Shown in pieces: positions 55,150 to 64,000 of a stretch of DNA of 64,000 bases. Source of the DNA: Fulvivirga ulvae (GTDB lineage Bacteria > Bacteroidota > Bacteroidia > Cytophagales > Cyclobacteriaceae). The stretch is taken from the NCBI RefSeq assembly GCF_021389975.1, contig NZ_CP089981.1:6473501-6537500 (forward strand), written 5' to 3'. Numbering within the stretch: position 1 is the first letter of the stretch; every line of letters starts with the position of its first letter. Below the pieces are notes generated by a model that did not search any database, had not been told where the DNA came from, and was given only the letters and a program-made list of their open reading frames with translations. The position numbers and the translations under genes were made by a program.

Positions 55150-56379
55150 TTACATAAAAGTCTTTTCCGAGAGTGTTTCGCCTACTTCGCAGGTGGATAG
55201 AAGGTCTTCGCGTTCTACGGTTTTGGCAAAATACATGACGGCCAGTTTATCTGGTTTTGCCCGGAATACTACGGCTGAGTCCAGTGGGAAAGCTTGTTTG
55301 GCGTCGTATAATGGCAGGTGTAGTACCTGCTCGCAACCTTCCAGATCGTGGCTTTCCTGGAAATCGCTCCAGCTACTGATCAGGCTGACTTTGCAGCGCA
55401 GGGCTTCGCCGAATTTGGGAAGGGGCCTGGACGCGGCTGGTACCGGCAATCCTGCCTGAAAAGCTTTTCTGATCCCTACCGGGTTGTGGCTGGTGTCATT
55501 GTCAAATAGCAGGCCACCGGCGTAGTTTCCGGCATCGTCACGGCTGATGTCCTTTACCCAGCTTCGCAGATTAACGGCCATAATGCAGATGCGGGAGTCG
55601 GTCACTTTGGCAAAGCTTGAGCTGATAATGTCGTTGGTAGAGATATACTCAACCCCTGAATGTCCGTTCACCTGGTTTTTGGCAGAGGTGATCCTGTCGG
55701 GCTCTACATAAAAACCGTAGCATTTTGTCTTTTTACCAAAAAGGGCACCTTTTATCATGTTCATCACAAAGGGTGCGGAATGGAAAAATTTGAAGGACTT
55801 CTGCCCTACCACATCGGTAACTTTATTGGCGGCATCCTGCTTACGTTTTACTTCCAGTTGCTCTACAGGCCCGCTGGTAAATAGCTGATTAAAGATCCTG
55901 TAATAAGTATAGCCGTCGGCAACCATGTGTGAAATAGAGAAAATAAGCGCAAATCCATTTTCAGTATGCATATCGGGCACTATGGTAAGGCGGCTGATGA
56001 CGCCGGGCTTATTGATAAGCTGACCTCCTTTTTCAATGATGGCAGATTTGGCCTCTTTGAACAATTCTTCGTAACCCATTTCCGAACCAACCTTAATGGT
56101 CGCCGGATGTGGGTGAAGGATCTGATGGATATGCTCGTCTGACAACGTGCCTGTCGGGTAGGCAAGCTGTACATTTTTGTGCTTTTTGTTTTTGATCAAC
56201 CTTCCGGCCAGCCAGGGATTGACCTTTACGATTTCCTTCAATCTTGCCCTTACAAAATCTGTTGCAGGCCCCTTGTCTCCTTTATAAAATGTAATGGTGG
56301 TTATGCCGTTTTCGCCTTTGATGATCATGGATGATTCTTCATCCAGCAAGGGTATGATGGTTTCGCTATTACTTTGCAT
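55150..56379 (-). CDS. HxxxDG acyltransferase of the condensation-domain/BAHD-like superfamily
   Basis: The 409-residue protein has the catalytic motif SISHMVADGYTYY (H151, D155, G156) in the middle third, preceded by FVRARLKEIVKVNPWLAGRL, as in CoA- or carrier-dependent acyltransferases. The C-terminal part contains ICIMAVNLRSWV and NYAGGLLFDND, which fits the DFG-like region of these enzymes only loosely. It is not part of an NRPS module. It is encoded between the two PKS genes, 22 bp after the first one. With no thioesterase in sight, it could release the chain by acyl transfer or acylate the product; both are inference. Confidence 0.75.
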   Translation of the reverse strand: MQSNSETIIPLLDEESSMIIKGENGITTITFYKGDKGPATDFVRARLKEIVKVNPWLAGRLIKNKKHKNVQLAYPTGTLSDEHIHQILHPHPATIKVGSEMGYEELFKEAKSAIIEKGGQLINKPGVISRLTIVPDMHTENGFALIFSISHMVADGYTYYRIFNQLFTSGPVEQLEVKRKQDAANKVTDVVGQKSFKFFHSAPFVMNMIKGALFGKKTKCYGFYVEPDRITSAKNQVNGHSGVEYISTNDIISSSFAKVTDSRICIMAVNLRSWVKDISRDDAGNYAGGLLFDNDTSHNPVGIRKAFQAGLPVPAASRPLPKFGEALRCKVSLISSWSDFQESHDLEGCEQVLHLPLYDAKQAFPLDSAVVFRAKPDKLAVMYFAKTVEREDLLSTCEVGETLSEKTFM

Positions 56380-56401
56380 AGTTGGTTTATCTTAAGGTAT
56401 T

Positions 56402-59400
56402 TTATTTAGTGTATGCTATGTTTTTTAATAAGCTGACAGCCTCGTCGGTTTCAATGGACTCACTTTCGATCTGATTGATGAGGTCTTCTATGATTTCAAA
56501 ATTATCACTTCCGGAAGCTGGCTTGCTTTCAACGATCTGCCTTGAAGTTGTCTTTTTGACCCAGTACCGCTCTTTGGCAAACGGATATTTGGGAAGGCTG
56601 ATGCGCTGAGGTTTGACCTCACCATAGAGTTTGTTCCAGTCCAGTTCCAGGCCTTTCACCCATAGTTCCAGCAGTTTGGAGAGCTTTTTATGGGTTATCC
56701 ACTTTTCAATGGTCTCTTGCAGGTCAGCATCCACGTTGAATATAGAGACGGATGTATCATTATGTTTTACCTCTCCCTGATAGACACCTTCAATCCCTTT
56801 TTCCGCATTGCGATAAGCTTGTAGTTTGTCTTTCAGTTCTTCAACAGAACCCACGATCAGCCCTAACCGCACTTCCATGGCTTCACGGGTAACCTGAAGC
56901 GAATAGGCGAGTGCGAGCAGGTCAATGTCCTGCTTTTTGGTACTGATGAAATCCAGCAGGTCGCCTGCTTTTTGGTGCAGTTGTTCATCAGACTTCGCCG
57001 ACAGGGCAATGATAACCTGAGTACCATCTCCGGGATGGGTAGCCACAACAGGCTGAACAGGTTGTTGCGGCACATATTCTTCTACTACCACATGGGCATT
57101 GGTGCCACTACGGCCAAAGGAGCTTATTCCGCCCATCCGTGGCCTGTCATCTGCTCTGTCCCATTTTTTTGTGGTCTTGTTGATGTAGAATGGGCTGTCT
57201 TTCCAGGAGATATAGTCGTTCTCATCTTCGCAGTTGATAGTGGCAGGTATTTTATTATGCTGCAAACCTTTAAGCATGCTCACTACACTCACCAGGCCGG
57301 AAGCGGCCATGGTATGTCCAAGATTGCTTTTGCAACTGGTTATGGCACATTTCCCTGACCGCGCCTGCCCGTTACTGAGCTTTTTGAAGGCATCATTCAG
57401 GGCATTGATCTCAATAGGGTCTCCCAGCTTGGTGCCTGTACCGTGGGCTATTATATGGGAGATATCCTGCGGGTTGATGTTATGATTGGTGTAAACCCGT
57501 TTGATCAGTTCCTCCTGACTTTTTCCATTTGGAGCGGTTACGCCATTGGTCTTACCGTCGAAATTGATACCACTGGCTTTGATAGTACCGTAAATGGGGT
57601 TTCCATCCTCAATAGCTGCTGATAAAGGTTTAAGCATCAGCACCACCACGGCCTCGCTGGCTCCTATTCCATTGGCCTTTTTAGCAAAGCTAAAGCATTG
57701 TCCGTCTTGCGAGAGCATGCCTGCCTGGCTCATCTTCTCGTAGAATTTAGGTGACAGGATCAGGGATGAAATACCTGCTACCAGAGCGGATTCGCATTCC
57801 CCGTTGCGCAGGCTGGTCACCGCCTGATGCAGGGCGACCAACCCGGACGAACATGCCGTGTTGGTGGCAATAGTAGGGCCGTGCAAATCCAGGAAGTATG
57901 ATAACCTGGACGATATCATGGCATTGCCACTGTTGCCTACGCCCTGCTCATCGGCAATGAGTGCATCGTACTGGCTTTCCTCCATGCCCACGAATACGCC
58001 AACCGGGGTTCCCCGTAGTGATGATGGGTTTATTTGTGCATCTTCTATAGCCTTGTAAGCTTCCATTAAAAGCATTCTTTGGCCAGGGTCCGTTGCTTCT
58101 GCTTCCCTTGGTGTAATCTCAAAAAACAGCGGATCGAACTCGTCAATGTTATTGATGAAGCCACCTTTATTGGTGCTGATTTTATTACCAGAATGCCCCG
58201 GAGCGGTGAAGTAATCGCGCCAGTCCCAACGTGACAAGGGGATTTCACTGACCCCACTCTCCCCTTTTTCCAGCAGCGACCACAACTGATCTACCGTATC
58301 TGCTTTAGGGAACCGACCGGACATACCGACAATTGCGATTGGCTCCTGCTCCAATCTTGCAGTGTATGAACGTCCGTTGACCGAAGATTGCAGGAAGCGC
58401 TTCCTCAGTGATGTCCTGTTCACTACAGGCTGGATCACCGGTGTTTGTTTTTGGGTATCGCTGACTTCACTTTGAGGTTTGCGATAGAACTCCTGCATGT
58501 GTATCTGATGTTCGTCCATAAAATAACTGCTTAGTTTTTCTATGGTCGCATAGTTGTAAAATAAGGCGGGAGTTATTTCAAGTGAAAAATACTCCTTTAA
58601 CTGCTTTGCAAATGTGGTTAAGCTGATAGAGTCAAAACCATAGTCTGCCAGGTTGGTGACGCCATCCAGTTTGGCCGCAGGTATTTTCAGGCTTGCAGAG
58701 ACGAGTCTGGTGAGGTCAGCATAAATACATTCCTTTATAGACAAGTCCTGGTATTGAACTTTCCAACCCTTACCCATGTGTGTCGGGAGGTTTTCAGCTT
58801 GCGAAGCTGCTGCTATAGTTTGCTCTTCTGCAGTGTAAATGCGGTTTAGGAATTGCTCCAGACGGTTTGGTTTACCTTTCAGTACCAGGGTCTGTGTCTC
58901 TCCTGTCCTGATGATGTCATGCCATATCTCAAGGCCTTCAGCCGTTTCCAGTACATCCTGCCCGCTGCTTTTCAGGTAGAAGGCTGCCTGTTCGGCATCG
59001 CCTTTGCCCATACCTCCGTCCTTCCAGAATGGCCAGTTGATCACAACGGTTTTACCTTTAGCCTGTTCGTTTTGCCAGCGGTGTTGTGCATACGCCATCT
59101 GGAACCGGTTCGCGATGGCATAATCACAAGAGCCAAAATCACCCAGTAAAGCTGCCGATGATGAAAAATAGCAGACAAAGCTCAACGGGTGCTGTTGAAG
59201 TGCACCATCGATTAAAATGGTGCCTGTGGATTTAGGTTGCAGCACCTCGTTGATGCTTTTTGTCGTTTTTTCATGGAACATCTGCGTGCCTTCCACGCCT
59301 GCCGCATGAATAACTCCGGACAGGTCAAAAGGAAGGTTTTTCTCCCAGGCCGCCAGTGCTTTTTCATCACTGATATCTACAGCATTGTAGTATACTTCTT

Positions 59401-62400
59401 TGGCTCCTGCCTTTTTAAGTTCTTCTATTTGCTCTTCTATGCCGGAAGTAAGCGGGCTTCTGCCCATCAATATAAGTTTTGCCTGGTATTCTTTAGCCAG
59501 GTATTGTGCAAAGCTATAACCAAGTTTGCCGCTGCCACCGGTGATGAGATAGCCGCCATGCTTTTTCAGTACGGGTTGCTGATCTTTAACAATACGCTCC
59601 GTTGATTTTATTGATAATGCCAGTCTGCTTTGGCCTCTGTACCATGTAATGCCCGGATGGTGTATGGCATCTATTAACTGCTGCGGTGTAAATGTCTGTG
59701 CATCCGTGTAAAGCAAAGCTACTTTCACATGAGGAAGTACGAGCTTTAACGACCGCTCAAAACCGATCCAGGAGTAATCCCAACAGCTATCGGCAATCGA
59801 AGGGTCATAATGACCTGTTAAAATAACTTTAACGGGCTGGTTAAATATTTTAATGGCTTTGAAAAGGCTGAACAATGCGTGTATGCCAGCTTCTTTTTGG
59901 CCTTTAGCCCAGGTATATACCAATGAGATTGGTGTGTTGGATTTATCATTCACTTCACTTAATACCTTCTGAATGTCGCTGGCATGATTGAACCGGCATT
60001 CGTAAATATTGCCGGCTACCTGGCCGAACTTCTTACCCTGACGTACGAAGACAGCGCTTGCCCATAGGACTGCATCATCACCTGTGGTCAATTGTTTTTG
60101 GAGTACTTCATCCGCAAAAATGATTACCTGCCTGTTTTCAGGTTGCACTCCATTGGATGCCAACGGCTTATCCTCCCAATGTTCTGTAAAAAACAATGGC
60201 TGTGAGGCTTCCTCCGCATGGCTTGGAATGGCCTTGCCGGTCTCTGTTATCTTTGCTGCAGCTTCATCTGCTGCAAAATCCTGTAATGTAAGCCCTCTCA
60301 TTTCAACGCAAATATTCCCTTCCTGATCCATGAGGTCTATATCCAGCTTAGCAGCAGATCCCTGCCCCTGAGTACGCACCCAAACGGTCATTTCACCGGT
60401 GCAGGCCAATACTATGCGCAAGGTATCCAGCGTGGCCGGGAACAGGGGTTGCTCTACCCCACCTTTATCGGCTACCAGGCTGATACACGCTTGCAAAACA
60501 CCCTCTATGATTGCCGGGTGAAGCATAAACTTATCCTGATTGTTTTCGCCGGAAGGTGGTAACCTTAGCTCTGCCAATAACTGGTCCTCGCCCGGGTAGA
60601 TGGCGGTGATGGCCTGATAGCCACGGCCATAGGCAAAGCCCATGTCAAACAGTCCGGTATAGATGTCTTTAGGACTAGCTGCAGCCTGACTCATTTGTCC
60701 TTTCAGCTTTGTCAGCTCCAGCCTTGTATTTTCAGCTTGATAGCTGTACCTCGCCTGAGCCTGAAAGTATGTTATTTCCTCTCCGTTCTCCTCACTGTAC
60801 AGCTCAACATCTATCAGCTCTTCCCTGCTGCCTTTCATGTCAGCGACAAACAGCGCTACGCCAACTTCCTTGCTGTCAGCAACCACAATGGGCCGGTTCC
60901 AGGAGATATTGTTCAGTTCAGTAACTGCCGATTGATCCGCAGGGGAATCAGCCAGCAATACTGCGGCACGGGTCATTTCCAGATAAGCCATAGCCGGGAT
61001 GACCTTATGGCCGCTTACCTGATTTTCGCTGACCAAAGTTTCCTCACGGGTGAATGTAGTGCTATAACTTTGCTGGTGCAGGTCTGAGGTATTTCTATGC
61101 AATAAAGGATGGAGCATCCCGGCAACCTTACCTGTAGCATGGGCTTGCTTTTCAGCAGTCTCTTCAATCCAGTAACGCTCTTTGGCAAATGGGTATAGCG
61201 GCAGGCTTATGCGTTTAGGCTTTAACTCGCCATAGAGCTTGTGCCAATCCAGATCCAGTCCTTTTACCCATAGTTCCATGAGTTTGGACAGTTTCTTTTT
61301 CCCGATATATTTTCCAATGATGGTTTCTTTCATATCAGCATCGTTGCTGATAATGCTGATCCCTTCTTTACTTCTTTTTATGTGACCCTGATAGATGTTT
61401 TCCGGGTCATCTTCGTTATCCAGCCATGTCTGTAACCTCTCTGTCAACTGATTGACATTAGCAGCCATCAGTCCCAAACGATGATCCATGGCCTCTCTGC
61501 CCACTTGCAGGGTATAAGCCAATGCTGTTATATCAACGGTTTCAGGTGCTTTGCCTATATATTCAATCAGGTCAATGGCTTTCTGCCTGAGTTGTTCTTC
61601 CGATTTTGCCGACAGCGGGATCATCTGCTCCGAGTTCTGAGTGACTACCTGTACGGGCCTTGTCGTTGTAGTTTGAGGAATGTACTCACCCATCACGATG
61701 TGGGCATTGGTACCGCTAAAGCCAAAGGCACTGATAGCAGCCTGACGGCGTTCTGTACTTTTAACACTCCAGTCTTTCAATTGCGTATTAACATAGAAAG
61801 GACTGTCTTTCAGGCTGATATGTTCATTCAGTTGCGTGTAGTTGATGGTGGGTGGCAATTGCCTGTGCTTCATAGCCATCAAAACCTTGATGGTACCGGC
61901 TACACCGGCTGCGGTCAGGCAGTGGCCTATGTTGCTTTTCACTGAGCCCAGGGCGCAGTATTCCTGCTCCTGCGTATATTTTTTGAATGATCTTCTCAAC
62001 CCTTCCACTTCTATCGGGTCTCCCAGCTTGGTACCTGTACCGTGGGCCTCGATCAGTTGAATACTGGTCGGGTCGATGTTGAACTGGTCATAAACCTGCT
62101 GCTCCAGTAACGTTTGTGACTCCGTATTGGGTGCTGTAATGCCATTGGTTTTACCATCCTGGTTCACACCCCATCCGTGGATCACGCCGAGAATATTATC
62201 ATCATCCCTTTCAGCATCTTCAAGCCGCTTCAGCATTACGGCTCCTACACCTTCACCCGGTACAAAACCATTAGCCCGCTGATCGAAGGTATAGCATCTG
62301 CCATCAGGGGATAGCATACCTGACTGAGAACTCATGATATGCATGGATGGGGTAGCCATAACGTAAACACCACCGGCCAGTGCTACGTTGCTGCTGCCCG

Positions 62401-64000
62401 AGATCAGGCTGTCGCAGGCATTGGCTATAGCCACCAGTGATGACGAGCAGGCGGTATCAATTGAGATACAAGGCCCCTGAAGGTTCAGGAAGTATGAAAT
62501 GCGTGCTGCTAAAATAGAGCTGGCCGCACCTGTAAATCCCTGAGCGCTGAGCTGATGCTGTTTAGACTGTTGCAGGTAATCTCCTGCCGCACAGCCCACA
62601 AATACACCGCACTTGCTACCTGACAACGCCTGCGGATCATACCCGGCGTTTTCTATGGTATGCCAGCAGGCCTGTAAGAACAGTCTCTGCTGTGGGTCCA
62701 TACTTTCTGCTTCGGACGGTGAGATGTTGAAAAAGAGTGGATCAAAGAGATCAAACTCTTCCAGCGATCCCATCCATTTGCTGTATGATTTTCCGGGAAC
62801 CGCTTCTCCTTCTTTGAAGAAGCCTTCCATACTCCAGCGTTTCGGTGAAATCTCGCTGATACAGTTCTTGCCTTCAGCAATATTCTGCCAGAAGGCTTCT
62901 ATATTTTTGGCTTCAGGGAACTGACCGGCCATACCAATAACTGCAATAGGCTGCGACTGGTAAGCAGACTTTGTGGCCTGGCTTGTTCTCAATGCCGATT
63001 TGTTGCGCCATGAAGTGAGTTTCTTCCTTATCACAGGCATTGAAGGCACTTGCTTTGGAGCCTCTGCCGGTGTGTTGACCGGAACAGCAGTTGCTGTAGG
63101 AGCAACAGGTGCAGCAACAAGCGTACCTTGCTTTTCTGCCTCTTCTTTAACGTGCTCGCTGAGTTTGGCAATCGTGGAATGGCTGTAAACAATGGTGGCC
63201 TGAAGTGAAGTGCCATACTTGTCGTTGATCTTGCGGATAAATGTTACCCCAACGATTGAGTCTAGTCCGAGATCCACAAACTGACTGTTTTCGTCTATTT
63301 CATCTATTTCCAGATGAAGCTCCTTCGCCAACAGTTTTTTAAGCGTCGATATAATTCCCGGCAGCGCATCTGAAACGGAAGATGTATTGGCAGCCGGTTG
63401 AATATTCTGCGGAGTTTGTACCGGAGCCGTCTCCTGAACCTCCTGTGCAACCGGCGGGCTCACAATGGTCCCCAGCTTTTCGGCTTCTTCTTTTACATGT
63501 CCGGCAAGTTTTGCCAGTGTGGAGTAGCTGTAAACCACAGTTGCCTGGAGTGAGGTGCCATACTTGTCGTTGATCTTACGAATGAACGTAACCCCTACAA
63601 TAGAGTCTAATCCGAGATCGACGAACTGGCTGTTCTCATCTATTTCATCTACTTCCAGATGCAGTTCTTTGGCCAGCAGCTTTTTAAGGCTTGATATGAT
63701 CCCCGGCAGTGCATCCTGGTTTTGTGATGTTGCCTGCGGCTCATGGATCACAGCATTTTCCTTAACGGGCACGGCCTGCACGGGTGCTGTTCTTTCTGCA
63801 CTATAGAAATTGCTTTCTATTTGTTTCAGGGTATCTTCCTGACCAACAAATGTTTTTTCATGCATAGCCAACTCACGGCTGTAGGTTTCTTCCAGCAGGG
63901 CCTTAAGATGCCTGGTGAGCTGAAGTTTTGCAGCGACCAAACCACTTCTTGGGTTTTGTGCTATTTGTTTGGCCAGTGTCAATGCCGCTTCATGGATATC
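56402..64000 (-). CDS. Trans-AT polyketide synthase: ...ECH2-ACP-ACP-KS-DH(inactive)-KR-ACP-KS (5' end outside window)
   Basis: The frame is open to the right edge, where DIHEAALTLAKQIAQNPR and AMHEKTF read like the C-terminus of an ECH2 (PksI-like) decarboxylase. Two nearly identical ACPs follow (serines encoded near 63604 and 63259, each LGLDSIVGVTFIRKIN). A KS with DTACSSSL comes next. The DH has lost both catalytic residues (SENQVSG, Asn for His near 61023; IIEGVLQ, Glu for Asp near 60504). A KR (GSCDYAIAN; EGT at the LDD position), an ACP (GFDSI) and a second KS with NTACSSGL and an unusual NGIGASEAVVV segment follow. The last 30 residues (IIEDLINQIESESIETDEA) look like a docking helix matching the start of the next PKS. 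No AT domain is present. The apparent start at 63982 is only an internal TTG. Confidence 0.93.
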   Translation of the reverse strand, partial: DIHEAALTLAKQIAQNPRSGLVAAKLQLTRHLKALLEETYSRELAMHEKTFVGQEDTLKQIESNFYSAERTAPVQAVPVKENAVIHEPQATSQNQDALPGIISSLKKLLAKELHLEVDEIDENSQFVDLGLDSIVGVTFIRKINDKYGTSLQATVVYSYSTLAKLAGHVKEEAEKLGTIVSPPVAQEVQETAPVQTPQNIQPAANTSSVSDALPGIISTLKKLLAKELHLEIDEIDENSQFVDLGLDSIVGVTFIRKINDKYGTSLQATIVYSHSTIAKLSEHVKEEAEKQGTLVAAPVAPTATAVPVNTPAEAPKQVPSMPVIRKKLTSWRNKSALRTSQATKSAYQSQPIAVIGMAGQFPEAKNIEAFWQNIAEGKNCISEISPKRWSMEGFFKEGEAVPGKSYSKWMGSLEEFDLFDPLFFNISPSEAESMDPQQRLFLQACWHTIENAGYDPQALSGSKCGVFVGCAAGDYLQQSKQHQLSAQGFTGAASSILAARISYFLNLQGPCISIDTACSSSLVAIANACDSLISGSSNVALAGGVYVMATPSMHIMSSQSGMLSPDGRCYTFDQRANGFVPGEGVGAVMLKRLEDAERDDDNILGVIHGWGVNQDGKTNGITAPNTESQTLLEQQVYDQFNIDPTSIQLIEAHGTGTKLGDPIEVEGLRRSFKKYTQEQEYCALGSVKSNIGHCLTAAGVAGTIKVLMAMKHRQLPPTINYTQLNEHISLKDSPFYVNTQLKDWSVKSTERRQAAISAFGFSGTNAHIVMGEYIPQTTTTRPVQVVTQNSEQMIPLSAKSEEQLRQKAIDLIEYIGKAPETVDITALAYTLQVGREAMDHRLGLMAANVNQLTERLQTWLDNEDDPENIYQGHIKRSKEGISIISNDADMKETIIGKYIGKKKLSKLMELWVKGLDLDWHKLYGELKPKRISLPLYPFAKERYWIEETAEKQAHATGKVAGMLHPLLHRNTSDLHQQSYSTTFTREETLVSENQVSGHKVIPAMAYLEMTRAAVLLADSPADQSAVTELNNISWNRPIVVADSKEVGVALFVADMKGSREELIDVELYSEENGEEITYFQAQARYSYQAENTRLELTKLKGQMSQAAASPKDIYTGLFDMGFAYGRGYQAITAIYPGEDQLLAELRLPPSGENNQDKFMLHPAIIEGVLQACISLVADKGGVEQPLFPATLDTLRIVLACTGEMTVWVRTQGQGSAAKLDIDLMDQEGNICVEMRGLTLQDFAADEAAAKITETGKAIPSHAEEASQPLFFTEHWEDKPLASNGVQPENRQVIIFADEVLQKQLTTGDDAVLWASAVFVRQGKKFGQVAGNIYECRFNHASDIQKVLSEVNDKSNTPISLVYTWAKGQKEAGIHALFSLFKAIKIFNQPVKVILTGHYDPSIADSCWDYSWIGFERSLKLVLPHVKVALLYTDAQTFTPQQLIDAIHHPGITWYRGQSRLALSIKSTERIVKDQQPVLKKHGGYLITGGSGKLGYSFAQYLAKEYQAKLILMGRSPLTSGIEEQIEELKKAGAKEVYYNAVDISDEKALAAWEKNLPFDLSGVIHAAGVEGTQMFHEKTTKSINEVLQPKSTGTILIDGALQQHPLSFVCYFSSSAALLGDFGSCDYAIANRFQMAYAQHRWQNEQAKGKTVVINWPFWKDGGMGKGDAEQAAFYLKSSGQDVLETAEGLEIWHDIIRTGETQTLVLKGKPNRLEQFLNRIYTAEEQTIAAASQAENLPTHMGKGWKVQYQDLSIKECIYADLTRLVSASLKIPAAKLDGVTNLADYGFDSISLTTFAKQLKEYFSLEITPALFYNYATIEKLSSYFMDEHQIHMQEFYRKPQSEVSDTQKQTPVIQPVVNRTSLRKRFLQSSVNGRSYTARLEQEPIAIVGMSGRFPKADTVDQLWSLLEKGESGVSEIPLSRWDWRDYFTAPGHSGNKISTNKGGFINNIDEFDPLFFEITPREAEATDPGQRMLLMEAYKAIEDAQINPSSLRGTPVGVFVGMEESQYDALIADEQGVGNSGNAMISSRLSYFLDLHGPTIATNTACSSGLVALHQAVTSLRNGECESALVAGISSLILSPKFYEKMSQAGMLSQDGQCFSFAKKANGIGASEAVVVLMLKPLSAAIEDGNPIYGTIKASGINFDGKTNGVTAPNGKSQEELIKRVYTNHNINPQDISHIIAHGTGTKLGDPIEINALNDAFKKLSNGQARSGKCAITSCKSNLGHTMAASGLVSVVSMLKGLQHNKIPATINCEDENDYISWKDSPFYINKTTKKWDRADDRPRMGGISSFGRSGTNAHVVVEEYVPQQPVQPVVATHPGDGTQVIIALSAKSDEQLHQKAGDLLDFISTKKQDIDLLALAYSLQVTREAMEVRLGLIVGSVEELKDKLQAYRNAEKGIEGVYQGEVKHNDTSVSIFNVDADLQETIEKWITHKKLSKLLELWVKGLELDWNKLYGEVKPQRISLPKYPFAKERYWVKKTTSRQIVESKPASGSDNFEIIEDLINQIESESIETDEAVSLLKNIAYTK

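Noticed and set aside
1..56000. One hybrid NRPS-PKS assembly line spanning both clusters
   Set aside because: About 10 kb of unrelated genes in both orientations and a terminator at 22.85 kb separate them, and no PKS/NRPS junction domain is seen. It remains possible but unsupported.
63982..63982. Apparent start of the right-hand PKS
   Set aside because: The codon is an internal TTG; the frame continues in phase to the window edge with ECH2-like residues.

Overview
The window looks like the chromosome of a Bacteroidota bacterium, probably of the Cytophagales/Chitinophagales type. Support comes from lipoproteins with Bacteroidota-like lipoboxes, tRNA genes without an encoded CCA end, AT-rich leaders with weak Shine-Dalgarno signals, many short intergenic palindromes, and a TAnnTTTG-type -7 box. 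The genus cannot be fixed from sequence reading alone.

Region 1 (1-12.1 kb, minus strand) is a compact nonribosomal peptide operon. In transcription order it holds a C-A-PCP NRPS, a SyrD/PvdE-type exporter ABC protein, a type II thioesterase, a CmlA-like diiron beta-hydroxylase, and a second NRPS (TubC docking-C-A-PCP-C-A...) that runs off the left edge. The first A domain of the second NRPS has a threonine-like code. An AraC-type regulator lies upstream (12.9-13.9 kb).

Region 2 (14-22.8 kb) is ordinary accessory chromosome: small membrane, SnoaL-like and hypothetical proteins, an alpha/beta hydrolase, two lipoproteins, a GH39-like glycosidase and a SUKH (SMI1/KNR4) protein, separated by short palindromic repeats.

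Region 3 (23-64 kb, minus strand) is a trans-AT polyketide synthase cluster that enters from the right edge and ends at a hairpin terminator near 22.85 kb. Its core is two giant proteins. The first reads ...ECH2-ACP-ACP-KS-DH(dead)-KR-ACP-KS, and the second DH-KR-ACP-KS-DH-KR-ACP-KS-KR-ACP-KS-DH. They are joined by apparent docking helices across a split KS|DH module, and no thioesterase is seen. Around them are a beta-branching (HMG) set (donor ACP, Cys-to-Ser KS, HMG synthase, ECH1, and ECH2 fused to the PKS), a discrete malonyl-type AT, an acyl-hydrolase-type AT, a BaeB-like hydrolase, a PPTase, an extra ACP, an HxxxDG acyltransferase and an outer-membrane barrel.

The least expected part is a block directly downstream of the last PKS gene: a C_GCAxxG_C_C-type cysteine-rich protein, a group I (IscS/NifS-like) cysteine desulfurase, a SAM methyltransferase and a 667-residue SufS-like enzyme carrying a gutted second copy of its own fold. 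I infer a dedicated sulfur-delivery and possibly S-methylation module. Other points of interest are a free 54-residue protein that duplicates the C-terminal tail of the trans-AT, three tRNA-Cys genes (two with C instead of U at position 33), and a dispersed, strongly structured repeat whose second stem keeps pairing while its sequence changes.
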